Below are positions 6,702-11,926 of a DNA stretch of 11,926 nt, piece after piece. The position numbers were made by a program, and so were the translations under genes. This DNA is from Propionicimonas sp. (lineage in GTDB: Bacteria; Actinomycetota; Actinomycetes; Propionibacteriales; Propionibacteriaceae). A model generated the notes under the pieces. That model was given only the letters and a program-made list of their open reading frames with translations. It did not search any database and was not told the DNA's origin. Every line of letters begins with the position of its first letter. Positions within the stretch are counted from its first letter, which is position 1. Location: assembly GCA_031119515.1 (NCBI GenBank), contig JAVHXR010000042.1:1-11926 (forward strand), read 5' to 3'.

Positions 6702-6940
6702 TTAGGGGAGCAGGTCCCAGTACTGCCTGCGGGCAGGCATCGCGTGGATCACCATCTCCTCGCCACCTTCGAACACCAGACCACGGTCTCCAGCAACCGG
6801 GCATGAGTGTCGAAGCCGAGCCGAAGCTCGCGGAGCGGTGGGCCATCATCCAGCGGTTCCACCCACAGAGCCCACTGGGCTGCCTGTTCGACGTCCTCGG
6901 CCGCAATCCCGTGCTTGAGGGCGCTGGCGTGGACTCTCAC
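6702..6940 (-). pseudogene. Toxin-like gene of a type II TA pair, frameshifted
   Basis: Starts with GTG, which overlaps the antitoxin TGA by 4 nt (GTGA). The frame reads VRVHASALKHGIAAEDVEQA, then ALWVEPLDDGPPLRELRLGF and DTHARLLETVV, then runs into WCSKVARRW and stops at 6749. One extra base near 6776-6781 restores LVFEGGEEMVIHAMPARRQY and WDLLP, ending in TAA at 6702-6704, for 79 residues. Such small proteins are encoded after ribbon-helix-helix antitoxins in many actinobacteria and resemble BrnT/RelE-type toxins; the exact Pfam family is not certain. The codons on both sides of the break remain coherent, so the deletion is recent or is a sequencing error. There is no slippery heptamer to suggest programmed frameshifting. 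Confidence 0.68.
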
Positions 6941-7170
6941 GCCGCGAAGTGCGCCAGGGCGGCCCGGATCGCCTCCGAGCGGCTCAAGTCGTGCCGTTTC
7001 GCAGCAGCGTCCAGAGCCTCCAGTTCCTCAGCCGTCAGGCGCACCGCAACCACTTGCGCCGGCTCCGCGCCACGCCCAGGACGGCCACGACCGCGCCGCT
7101 TCAGCTCAGCAACGTCGTAACCGGCCTCGGCCTCGTCTGCCCACTTCTGGATCTGCTCGTCACCCACCAC
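6937..7170 (-). CDS. Ribbon-helix-helix antitoxin (CopG/Arc type)
   Basis: A 77-aa antitoxin. The N-terminal part DEQIQKWADEAEAGYDVAEL and a basic RRGRGRPGRG linker precede the RHH DNA-binding fold AQVVAVRLTAEELEALDAAA followed by KRHDLSRSEAIRAALAHFAA. The order is reversed from many antitoxins: the DNA-binding domain is C-terminal and the N-terminal segment is the likely toxin-neutralising or dimer part. RHH antitoxins normally repress their own operon. Start: the frame is open to 7242, but the upstream residues are unlike the family. GTG codons at 7170 and 7167 directly follow a good promoter, giving a leaderless start. It is encoded directly upstream of, and overlapping by 4 nt, the frameshifted toxin-like gene. 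Confidence 0.84.
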   Translation of the reverse strand: MVGDEQIQKWADEAEAGYDVAELKRRGRGRPGRGAEPAQVVAVRLTAEELEALDAAAKRHDLSRSEAIRAALAHFAA

Positions 7171-7176
7171 ACACAA

Positions 7177-7204
7177 ATCGTATAACGAAATCCACTTCCG
7201 ACAA
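7177..7204 (-). promoter_or_regulatory. Promoter with operator-like palindrome for the TA operon
   Basis: On the minus strand a -35-like TTGTCG (7199-7204) and a -10 TACGAT (7177-7182) are separated by 16 bp, with the GTG start 6 nt after the -10. This is the best sigma-A-type promoter seen in the window. TCGT-ATA-ACGA, a perfect inverted repeat, occupies 7178-7188 and covers the -10 box, where a bound RHH antitoxin would block transcription. The match is seen; autoregulation is inferred from the family. Confidence 0.5.
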
Positions 7205-7244
7205 GACCGGCCCGAGGCGGAGTTCCGATGCGAGCACATCACGC

Positions 7245-7256
7245 GCCGCCGGCGGC
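7245..7256. repeat. 12-bp perfect palindrome GCCGCCGGCGGC
   Basis: Lies in the 134-bp gap between the TA promoter and the end of the two-TM protein gene. A second small hairpin, CCTGC-N7-GCAGG, is at 7279-7295, starting 10 nt beyond that gene's stop. Either may contribute to termination on the minus strand. Symmetric GC strings are common at this base composition. Confidence 0.25.
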
Positions 7257-7304
7257 AGATGAGGTCGTCTTCCGGACGCCTGCGCCGGGGGCAGGGAGGC
7301 TTGG

Positions 7305-8282
7305 TCAGCCGGGGTACCTGGGGTAGTGGGTAAGGGTCTGCTCCTCGGGAGCTACAGGATCGGGGGCGGGTTCTGGGGTCGGCTTGCCTGAGCCCTGCGC
7401 CAGGTCGAACAGCATGCGTTGGGTGTTGCGGTGGATCCAGCCACGCAGCTCGGGCCGTCCGGGTCTGGAACCGCTGGGTTGGGAGAGTGCGAGGGCGTAC
7501 AGGAGGCGATCCACGCGCAGTTGCCAGGCGTGTTGCTCGGCTGGCGTCGCCTGCGTGTAGCCGGCGGTAGCGGTGAACTCCTGCCAGGCGGCGCGGACCA
7601 GGGCCGCTACTTCGATGACGGCCGCTGATGGCGCTCGTACCCTCGCGACGTCCAGCACCTTCAGCAGGGCGTTGACCTGGGCATTACGGGGGTCGGCCAC
7701 GACCTGCGACGCACGCCGGTCGAACCACCAGAACATCCCGAAGGCAAGCCCGGCTAACAGGGTGAGCAGGCAGGGAAGCCACGGCCACCCGGGCATCTGA
7801 CCCCAGGTATCGACAGCGGTCACCCATGCCCACAAGGCAGAGGCACCCACGAGGATGCCAACGACGCGCGCGATCTCGCTCGCGCGGCGCGCCGGCCGGT
7901 GGGGCAACGCCTCAACCATCGAGGGACGATCGCTCACACTCACCCCGACCCGGTTCAACTCACGCAACCCGGCCAAGCCGTCGGGGCCGAGCACCCAGCG
8001 CCCGTACACCAGCCGGTCCTCGGTGGGATCGATCAGCCACAACTCCCCCGGTGCCGGTCTGGCCCAGCCCGCGACCTCCTCCACCACACGGGGCCCCGGC
8101 CACTCACCCTCCGACTCACGAGGCATCGTTGGCTCGCCAGGGAGGTCCGACGCCAGCCACCACTCATCGCCGACCGCTTCCGGACTGCCACCCGACGACA
8201 ACGGCAGCGCGGACCTCGGCCGAGCCGCGAGGCATCCCCCACGCTCGGCCTCATCCTCCTCGAACGGAGCGTCGTCAGTCAC
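7305..8282 (-). CDS. Two-TM membrane protein of unknown function
   Basis: I do not recognise a family. With the GTG at 8282 it has 325 residues. An acidic N-terminal region of about 135 residues contains a WLIDPTEDRLVYGRWVLGPD strand pattern. Two TM helices follow at about 140-157 (VVGILVGASALWAWVTAV) and 166-186 (PWLPCLLTLLAGLAFGMFWW), joined by a short loop. A cytoplasmic, mainly helical region of about 120 residues (NALLKVLDVARV, VIEVAALVRAAWQEFTATAG, LRVDRLLYALALSQ) ends in a Pro-rich tail. Both soluble parts are predicted inside. The start is uncertain: the frame is open to a GTG at 8345, but the extra codons have poorer GC3 and neither site has a clear ribosome binding site. It lies downstream of the methyltransferase on the same strand. 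Confidence 0.84.
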   Translation of the reverse strand: MTDDAPFEEDEAERGGCLAARPRSALPLSSGGSPEAVGDEWWLASDLPGEPTMPRESEGEWPGPRVVEEVAGWARPAPGELWLIDPTEDRLVYGRWVLGPDGLAGLRELNRVGVSVSDRPSMVEALPHRPARRASEIARVVGILVGASALWAWVTAVDTWGQMPGWPWLPCLLTLLAGLAFGMFWWFDRRASQVVADPRNAQVNALLKVLDVARVRAPSAAVIEVAALVRAAWQEFTATAGYTQATPAEQHAWQLRVDRLLYALALSQPSGSRPGRPELRGWIHRNTQRMLFDLAQGSGKPTPEPAPDPVAPEEQTLTHYPRYPG

Positions 8283-8403
8283 AGTGACACCATCCTCGCA
8301 GCCCAAGGCCACCGCGTGGCGTCGAAGGGCCACTCCATCACGCACACCACCCCACCCGATGGGTGCACGTGCCGTATGAGGCCGAGTCGGATGTCGCGAC
8401 GGC

Positions 8404-9141
8404 TCACGTCGGTATCAGGGTCAGGTACGCCTGCCCCAGCACATCGCCATACCCTCGGAGCCAGCGCCGGCGGTGTGCATCCGCTTTCGCCCGGGTATCC
8501 GCCGCCTCAGCGTGGTCCGGGTTCGCGACCAGCCACTCCTCGACATCGGCGAGGTATCCGCTTTCGAAGTCTTCCCACTCGGCCCGGGTTGCGGTCTCGA
8601 TCCACTCCGGGCGGAACCCCGCCGCGACCGCCGTGTCGACCAGCCCCGGCAGCGACGGATGGTCATCCGCGCTCGCGCCCGGCCACATCGCCGCCAGTTC
8701 GACGGGTGTAGGAGGGCGGCAGAAGAACCCCTCACCCAACAGGACCCGACCCCCCGGCCGCACCAGCGCCCGAAGCGCTGCCAGAGCCTCGCCGAGATCC
8801 TCGCTCAGGGCATGGGACGACCCCAGGCACACCACGATGTCGGCCATGCTCGGCTCGGCCGCCGAGGCGTCCCCCCGGGTGAACAGCACCCGATCACCCA
8901 AACCGCGATCCTCGGCTGCTGCCTTCCCCCGCGCCAGGTCAGCCTCGTTGATGTCCACCCCGACCCCCCGCGCCGCCGGGCATGCCGCCAGCACCCGCAG
9001 CAGCAGTTCACCCCATCCACAACCCACGTCGAGCACGCTCGACGGCGATGTCCGCGACAACCGCGCGACGAGACGGTCAGCGCGAGCACCCGAGAGAGGA
9101 CCGTGGAACGTCAGGCGTGTCAGGCGCGGCACAGAGGTCAT
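8404..9141 (-). CDS. Class I SAM-dependent methyltransferase
   Basis: A 245-aa soluble methyltransferase with a Rossmann fold. Motif I is VLDVGCGWGELLLRV (36-50), motif II GVDINEADLARGKAAAE (61-77) with the ribose-binding acidic residue, then LFTRGDASAAEPSMADIVVC (86-105) and VRPGGRVLLGEGFF (127-140). The acceptor substrate is not evident. The C-terminal part is helical (WEDFESGYLADVEEWLVANP) and ends in GYGDVLGQAYLTLIPT, as in a common actinobacterial subgroup. The frame continues upstream to 9555 over the MmcQ gene; that part is not credible. The ATG at 9141 starts the family-like MTSVPRLTRLTFHGPLSG and is 7 nt after a TACGTT box, indicating a leaderless mRNA. It is divergent from the MmcQ gene across 171 bp. 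Confidence 0.95.
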   Translation of the reverse strand: MTSVPRLTRLTFHGPLSGARADRLVARLSRTSPSSVLDVGCGWGELLLRVLAACPAARGVGVDINEADLARGKAAAEDRGLGDRVLFTRGDASAAEPSMADIVVCLGSSHALSEDLGEALAALRALVRPGGRVLLGEGFFCRPPTPVELAAMWPGASADDHPSLPGLVDTAVAAGFRPEWIETATRAEWEDFESGYLADVEEWLVANPDHAEAADTRAKADAHRRRWLRGYGDVLGQAYLTLIPT

Positions 9142-9148
9142 GCCCCGG

Positions 9149-9154
9149 AACGTA
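9149..9154 (-). promoter_or_regulatory. Candidate -10 box of a leaderless promoter (methyltransferase)
   Basis: Minus-strand TACGTT (TANNNT), a 7-nt spacer and the ATG at 9141. No ribosome binding site is present. No convincing -35 was found. Confidence 0.45.
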
Positions 9155-9299
9155 CCAGCGACGCTCGCGAGTGGGAGGACGACCTCGACGCTTGAGTCGA
9201 CCATCCTCAACCCGAGGTGACCCCGACCCAGACCCAGTCGCCTTCTCCTTCCGCACCACACGCGGCATGTCCGGCGTCCGTCCGACTTGGGAACCCGTC

Positions 9300-9305
9300 T
9301 ACGAT
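9300..9305 (+). promoter_or_regulatory. Candidate -10 box of a leaderless promoter (MmcQ/YjbR gene)
   Basis: TACGAT (TANNNT) followed by a 7-nt spacer and the ATG at 9313, mirroring the divergent methyltransferase start. The spacer carries no ribosome binding site. The same TACGAT hexamer forms the -10 of the TA promoter. Confidence 0.45.
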
Positions 9306-9312
9306 CGCGTCC

Positions 9313-9675
9313 ATGTCCGAGGTGTTGTCGGGCCTGCGCGCCATATGCCAGTCGTTCCCCGAGGTGAGCGAGCGACCAAGCCACGGCGCACCAACCTGGT
9401 TCGTGCGAGGCAAGAAGGCGTTTGCCACCGCTTGGCTCGACGGCCACCACGACCAGACCTTCCCTCACCTGTGGTGCGCCGCCGCACCCGGCGTCCAAGA
9501 CGCGCTCGTCTCCAGCCGGCCAGACACGTTCTTCCGGCCGCCATACGTCGGCCACCGCGGCTGGCTCGGCGTCCGTCTCGACCGCGAACTCGACCTGGAT
9601 GGGTTAGCTGAGCTGCTCACCGACGCCTACTGCGAAGTCGCACCCAAGGGCCTGGCCACCCAACTCGGTGAGTAG
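9313..9675 (+). CDS. MmcQ/YjbR family DNA-binding protein
   Basis: A 120-aa protein of the MmcQ/YjbR family, which has a CyaY-like fold and is annotated as possibly DNA-binding. The physiological role is poorly known. Family landmarks are the N-terminal helix LRAICQSFPEVSERPSHGAP (9-28), WFVRGKKAFATAW (29-41), the strand region PHLWCAAAPGVQDALV and the hallmark DTFFRPPYVGHRGWLGVRLD (71-90). A closing helix follows (LDGLAELLTDAYCEVAPKGL). Length and domain are complete. The frame opens at 9217, but the ATG at 9313 matches the family start and follows TACGAT by 7 nt. Confidence 0.93.
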   Translation: MSEVLSGLRAICQSFPEVSERPSHGAPTWFVRGKKAFATAWLDGHHDQTFPHLWCAAAPGVQDALVSSRPDTFFRPPYVGHRGWLGVRLDRELDLDGLAELLTDAYCEVAPKGLATQLGE

Positions 9676-10044
9676 CGCCCCTCGGCACCCGCGGGCCGCT
9701 CACCCAGTGACTCGACCCACCTGCCGAGATGTGGGGCGGCGTCTTGCGCACGACTGACCGAGCGACCAAAAGAACGAGGGTTTCGGCTCCCGACCCTCAC
9801 GCATCTTCAGCTCCCTCGCCCCTGGCCACCGGGGCAGGCACTACATCCCAAACGGCGGTCTGCGCGCCTCGGACTGAGGATGCTGCCCATGACGATGACG
9901 ACGCCGACCTCGCCGAGCGCGGCATTTGAGGATGATTCTCCGAGTCCGCCATCGCACTGCACCGGTTTGAACCCCAAAAAAGCACGGTGCGGGGGTGGCG
10001 GTGACGCCATTGCCTGCTGGACAGGGTTGACGCTTCGCGGGTCG
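9676..10044. other. 369-bp stretch without a supported gene
   Basis: Short open frames exist on both strands but are low-complexity or overlap the downstream gene in antisense; none reads like a protein. It contains a hairpin GAGGGT-N11-ACCCTC at 9776-9798, about 100 nt after the MmcQ stop, and a second structure at 9959-9990 listed separately. No tRNA, insertion sequence or att-like repeat was found. It probably holds transcript ends and spacer DNA. Confidence 0.6.
9959..9990 (-). terminator. Stem-loop with T-run downstream of the DivIVA-motif gene
   Basis: GCACCG (9959-9964) pairs with CGGTGC (9985-9990) around a 20-nt loop that contains AAAAAA on the plus strand, i.e. TTTTTT on the minus strand. 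On the minus strand a small hairpin GCAC-c-GTGC stands directly before the T-run. T-runs are rare in this GC-rich DNA, and this one lies about 65 nt past the stop of the minus-strand membrane protein gene. Possible Rho-independent terminator; neither stem is a strong textbook fit. Confidence 0.35.
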
Positions 10045-11268
10045 CTAGTCGCGGTCGGCCATGAGCTTGTCGAGGTGATCGTCCACCTCGACCGGGTTGT
10101 AACCGGACTCGCGCGCAAGGTGGAACTGCGCCTTGGCGATAAGGTCGCGCTTGGCGCGGTCACCGTCGGGAGTGTCGGGCAGGGCCGCGATCTCGATTAG
10201 CAGGGCATCGACGCCGGCGGGGTCGTAGCCGCGCCGGGTCAGCCGGAAGCGCGGGCCCGCGCCGGGATTGGCGGCGACCCGCTTCAGGGCGCGGTTCTTG
10301 CGGATCAGCACCACGAACCCGGCGATCACAGCGACCCCGAAAATGCCGCTCGCGAACCGCACCGCCTCAACGCTCGGCAGGCGCTCGCCGACCAGGTCCT
10401 CGGGGCGCACCTGGAACCAGACGACCAGCACGAGGCTACTCACGAGCACCCCGTACTGCGTCACAGACGACAGCACCGGGCTGCGATCCCGGCGCAAGAA
10501 GAAGATGCCCATCGACGACAGGCTCGTGATCCAGCACGCGGCGGCCGCCGCCGACCAGATCGTGTGGTGGTCACAGAACACGAACGACAACCAACCGACG
10601 ATGCCTGCACCCACCAGCGCGATCACCCCGAGCGGGATCTCGCGCCCGTCCGCCCGGCCAGCGATGCCCATCCTTCGGTGGCCACGGCCGGAAGTGTTGC
10701 CAAGCTCGCGCTTCGGCACGCGGCTGAACAACCAATCGCGCGCCGCGACGACGATTAGGGCGAAACTGCCAAGCCCGAATCCGACCCCCCAGGTCAGCGG
10801 CCGGGACAACTGGTAGGCGACCATCTCCTGCTCGTCGAGCATCTCGGGATACCGGGTGAACTTCTCAGCCAGGTATTCGCGCGCGTACACCTGGACCGCG
10901 AGATCGGTCCACTCCGGGTCGACCACGACCATCAGGTACTCCCCGGGCACCAGCTTCCCAACGCCGAAGTGCTGCGACAACTCCTTGTACTCGTCAGCCC
11001 ACTGCAGCCGCACCCAGGCATGCTCCACGCGGCCGCGGTAACCCTCCTCCAACGAGTCGAACACAGCCATGACGTGCGGCTCGGTGTCGATCAGGTAGAG
11101 CTCGTACTGCTCCCGCATCGAATCCTCGTGGCCCATCCAGACGAAGCCACCCACGGTCAGCAGTCCAGCCGCCACCACGCAAAGCGGAGCCTTCCACAGC
11201 CATGCCCACCACCGCGGCGACTCGGCCTCCTCCACGGCCACACCGTAGCGATCCGAATAGCCGCCCAC
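10045..11268 (-). CDS. Six-TM membrane protein with two C-terminal DivIVA-like motifs
   Basis: A 407-aa protein. TM1 lies near residues 27-45, followed by an external domain of about 110 residues (46-155) with VHAxx-type helices and GVGKLVPGEYLMVVVDPEW. Further helices lie at about 157-175, 213-235, 240-258, 268-286 and 305-324. Basic loops (KRELGNTSGRGHRRMG, LRRDRSP, RKNRALKRV) place both ends in the cytoplasm. The C-terminus has two short repeats of the DivIVA type: FRLTRRGYDPAGVDALLIEI (341-360) and FHLARESGYNPVEVDDHLDK (382-401). In DivIVA/Wag31 and related actinobacterial proteins this F...GYD..EVD motif lies in the N-terminal membrane- and pole-associated domain. A role near the envelope or growth zone is inferred. 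The GTG start at 11268 is uncertain: GTG codons at 11241 and 11235 are alternatives, the last being 6 nt after a TACGGT. Confidence 0.9.
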   Translation of the reverse strand: MGGYSDRYGVAVEEAESPRWWAWLWKAPLCVVAAGLLTVGGFVWMGHEDSMREQYELYLIDTEPHVMAVFDSLEEGYRGRVEHAWVRLQWADEYKELSQHFGVGKLVPGEYLMVVVDPEWTDLAVQVYAREYLAEKFTRYPEMLDEQEMVAYQLSRPLTWGVGFGLGSFALIVVAARDWLFSRVPKRELGNTSGRGHRRMGIAGRADGREIPLGVIALVGAGIVGWLSFVFCDHHTIWSAAAAACWITSLSSMGIFFLRRDRSPVLSSVTQYGVLVSSLVLVVWFQVRPEDLVGERLPSVEAVRFASGIFGVAVIAGFVVLIRKNRALKRVAANPGAGPRFRLTRRGYDPAGVDALLIEIAALPDTPDGDRAKRDLIAKAQFHLARESGYNPVEVDDHLDKLMADRD

Positions 11269-11847
11269 TGCGAAACCGGTGACATCACGCAGGCCCAGGG
11301 CGACCCGCCGACGCGGTCAGCGGCTGGACGGTTGCCACCAGCGGCAGAAGCGGTCGACTCCGTACCTCGCCCACATCGGTTGAGGTCGCGGAAGAAGGTG
11401 CGTGTGGCCGACCCCGACCGATGCGAGATCGTCGCTGTACTAGACCGACCGCTGGCCGGCGCGCTGAGTTGATAGATCGCATCGGCATGGGCCGCCCAGT
11501 GGTACGACGAGGAGTCGACCGACGCAACCGTCGCGGAAGCGTTGGAACCGCTCCTCATGTGCAGTGAAGTTCAGATTCGCCACGACGAACCGTGTGGCTA
11601 CCTGTTTGGCCTAGAGGATCTATCTGACATCCGAAGCCAACCGTGAACGTGCTCGGTTCCGGGATTCATTCCACGGAGCACTGATGAGCAGATGATCACG
11701 GCCAATCCTCGACAGCGCTAGCAGCAGGCCTGCTCTCCCTCTTGCCACAGCTGGCCTTGCCCCCATGGCGAGGTTGAACGATCCGGCGGTGGTCGTGAAT
11801 GCCGGCTTGCGGCTGCGGGGGATGACCGGCTGCACCACACTGGGCAC
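11269..11847. other. 579-bp stretch without an intact gene
   Basis: Base composition falls noticeably (AT-richer around 11540-11700) compared with neighbouring genes. Open frames on the minus strand here are Arg/Ser/Pro-rich and look like shadows. A plus-strand remnant at 11476-11646 is listed separately. AGCAGGCCTGCT, a perfect 12-bp palindrome, is at 11723-11734. The segment separates two divergent genes and should include their promoters. It may also include decayed acquired DNA. Confidence 0.55.
11476..11646 (+). pseudogene. Possible remnant of an unrecognised gene
   Basis: After two consecutive in-frame stops (TGA TAG at 11470-11475) the plus frame reads a protein-like, acidic stretch: ASAWAAQWYDEESTDATVAE, then EALEPLLMCSEVQIRHDEPC and GYLFGLEDLSDIRSQP, ending in TGA. 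The same frame before the stops also looks protein-like (DRCEIVAVLDRPLAGALS). No start codon fits except an internal TTG or ATG that would give a very short product. It looks like a gene broken by stops. I do not recognise a family, and chance is not excluded. Confidence 0.28.
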
Positions 11848-11926
11848 ATGCCGACGACGGTGGCGCGCATCTTGGCCGCCCTGCTGCTTACCTGCGCGGC
11901 GGCGATCGCCGCGCCCACCCCTGTTG
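11848..11926 (+). CDS. Start of a secreted protein (partial, runs off the window)
   Basis: The first 26 codons form a textbook signal peptide: a short N-region with Arg7, a hydrophobic core ILAALLLTCAAAIAA and an Ala-x-Ala cleavage site (AIA or IAA) before PTPV. The Cys at 16 has Thr before it, which is a poor lipobox, so signal peptidase I processing is more likely. A -10-like CACACT ends 6 nt before the ATG, with no ribosome binding site, as for other genes in the window. The mature domain lies outside the window, so no function can be given. Confidence 0.5.
   Translation, partial: MPTTVARILAALLLTCAAAIAAPTPV

Noticed and set aside
6776..6784. Programmed ribosomal frameshift to make the full toxin
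   Set aside because: The bases GTG GTC TGG do not form a slippery X XXY YYZ heptamer and no downstream stem was evident, so mutation or sequencing error is simpler.
9776..9798. tRNA T-arm or tRNA remnant that could serve as an integrase attachment site
   Set aside because: GAGGGT...ACCCTC looks superficially like a T-arm, but there is no GGTTCRA loop, anticodon arm or acceptor stem around it.
11157..11558. 133-aa minus-strand frame upstream of the DivIVA-motif gene
   Set aside because: Low-complexity Ser/Arg/Gly composition, overlaps the start of the membrane protein gene, and no initiation signals.
1..11926. CRISPR array or tandem repeats
   Set aside because: No regularly spaced direct repeats were seen on reading the window.

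Overview
The window is high-GC DNA with strong G/C preference at third codon positions, GTG starts, ECF sigma regulation, a CU044_5270-type protein and DivIVA-type motifs. It comes from an actinomycete. A Pseudonocardia- or Frankia-like relative is plausible, but the genus cannot be fixed from the sequence. No tRNA, rRNA, CRISPR array or intact insertion sequence was seen.

Left part (1-3765) is compact and looks chromosomal. It holds an alpha/beta hydrolase (+), a RibD/DHFR-like reductase (-), an EamA transporter (-), a YchJ-type protein (+) and a protein resembling the Imm-5-like putative immunity family (-). Two convergent gene pairs here each leave exactly 5 bp between their stop codons. 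Several genes have a TANNNT box 6-8 bp before the ATG and no ribosome binding site, which is the usual look of actinobacterial leaderless transcripts.

Middle part (3766-6442) is a signalling module. An ECF sigma factor (-) is followed after 1 nt by a single-pass membrane CU044_5270-family protein, probably its regulator or partner. A lipoprotein gene diverges from it. A possible gene remnant lies just downstream of the CU044_5270 gene.

Accessory part (6439-7204, minus strand) is a small decayed island. It has a ribbon-helix-helix antitoxin with its own promoter and operator-like palindrome, then a toxin-like gene overlapping by 4 nt and broken by a one-base deletion. The N-terminal stub of a tyrosine recombinase follows and is cut off beside an inverted repeat.

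Right part (7305-11926) holds a two-TM protein of unknown function (-), a SAM-dependent methyltransferase (-), a divergent MmcQ/YjbR protein (+), a gene-poor 369-bp stretch and a six-TM membrane protein ending in two DivIVA-like motifs (-). A 579-bp stretch without an intact gene follows, and the start of a probable secreted protein (+) runs off the window edge.

I found no convincing new multi-gene defence or biosynthetic system. The least ordinary items are the DivIVA-motif membrane protein and the decayed toxin-antitoxin/integrase island.
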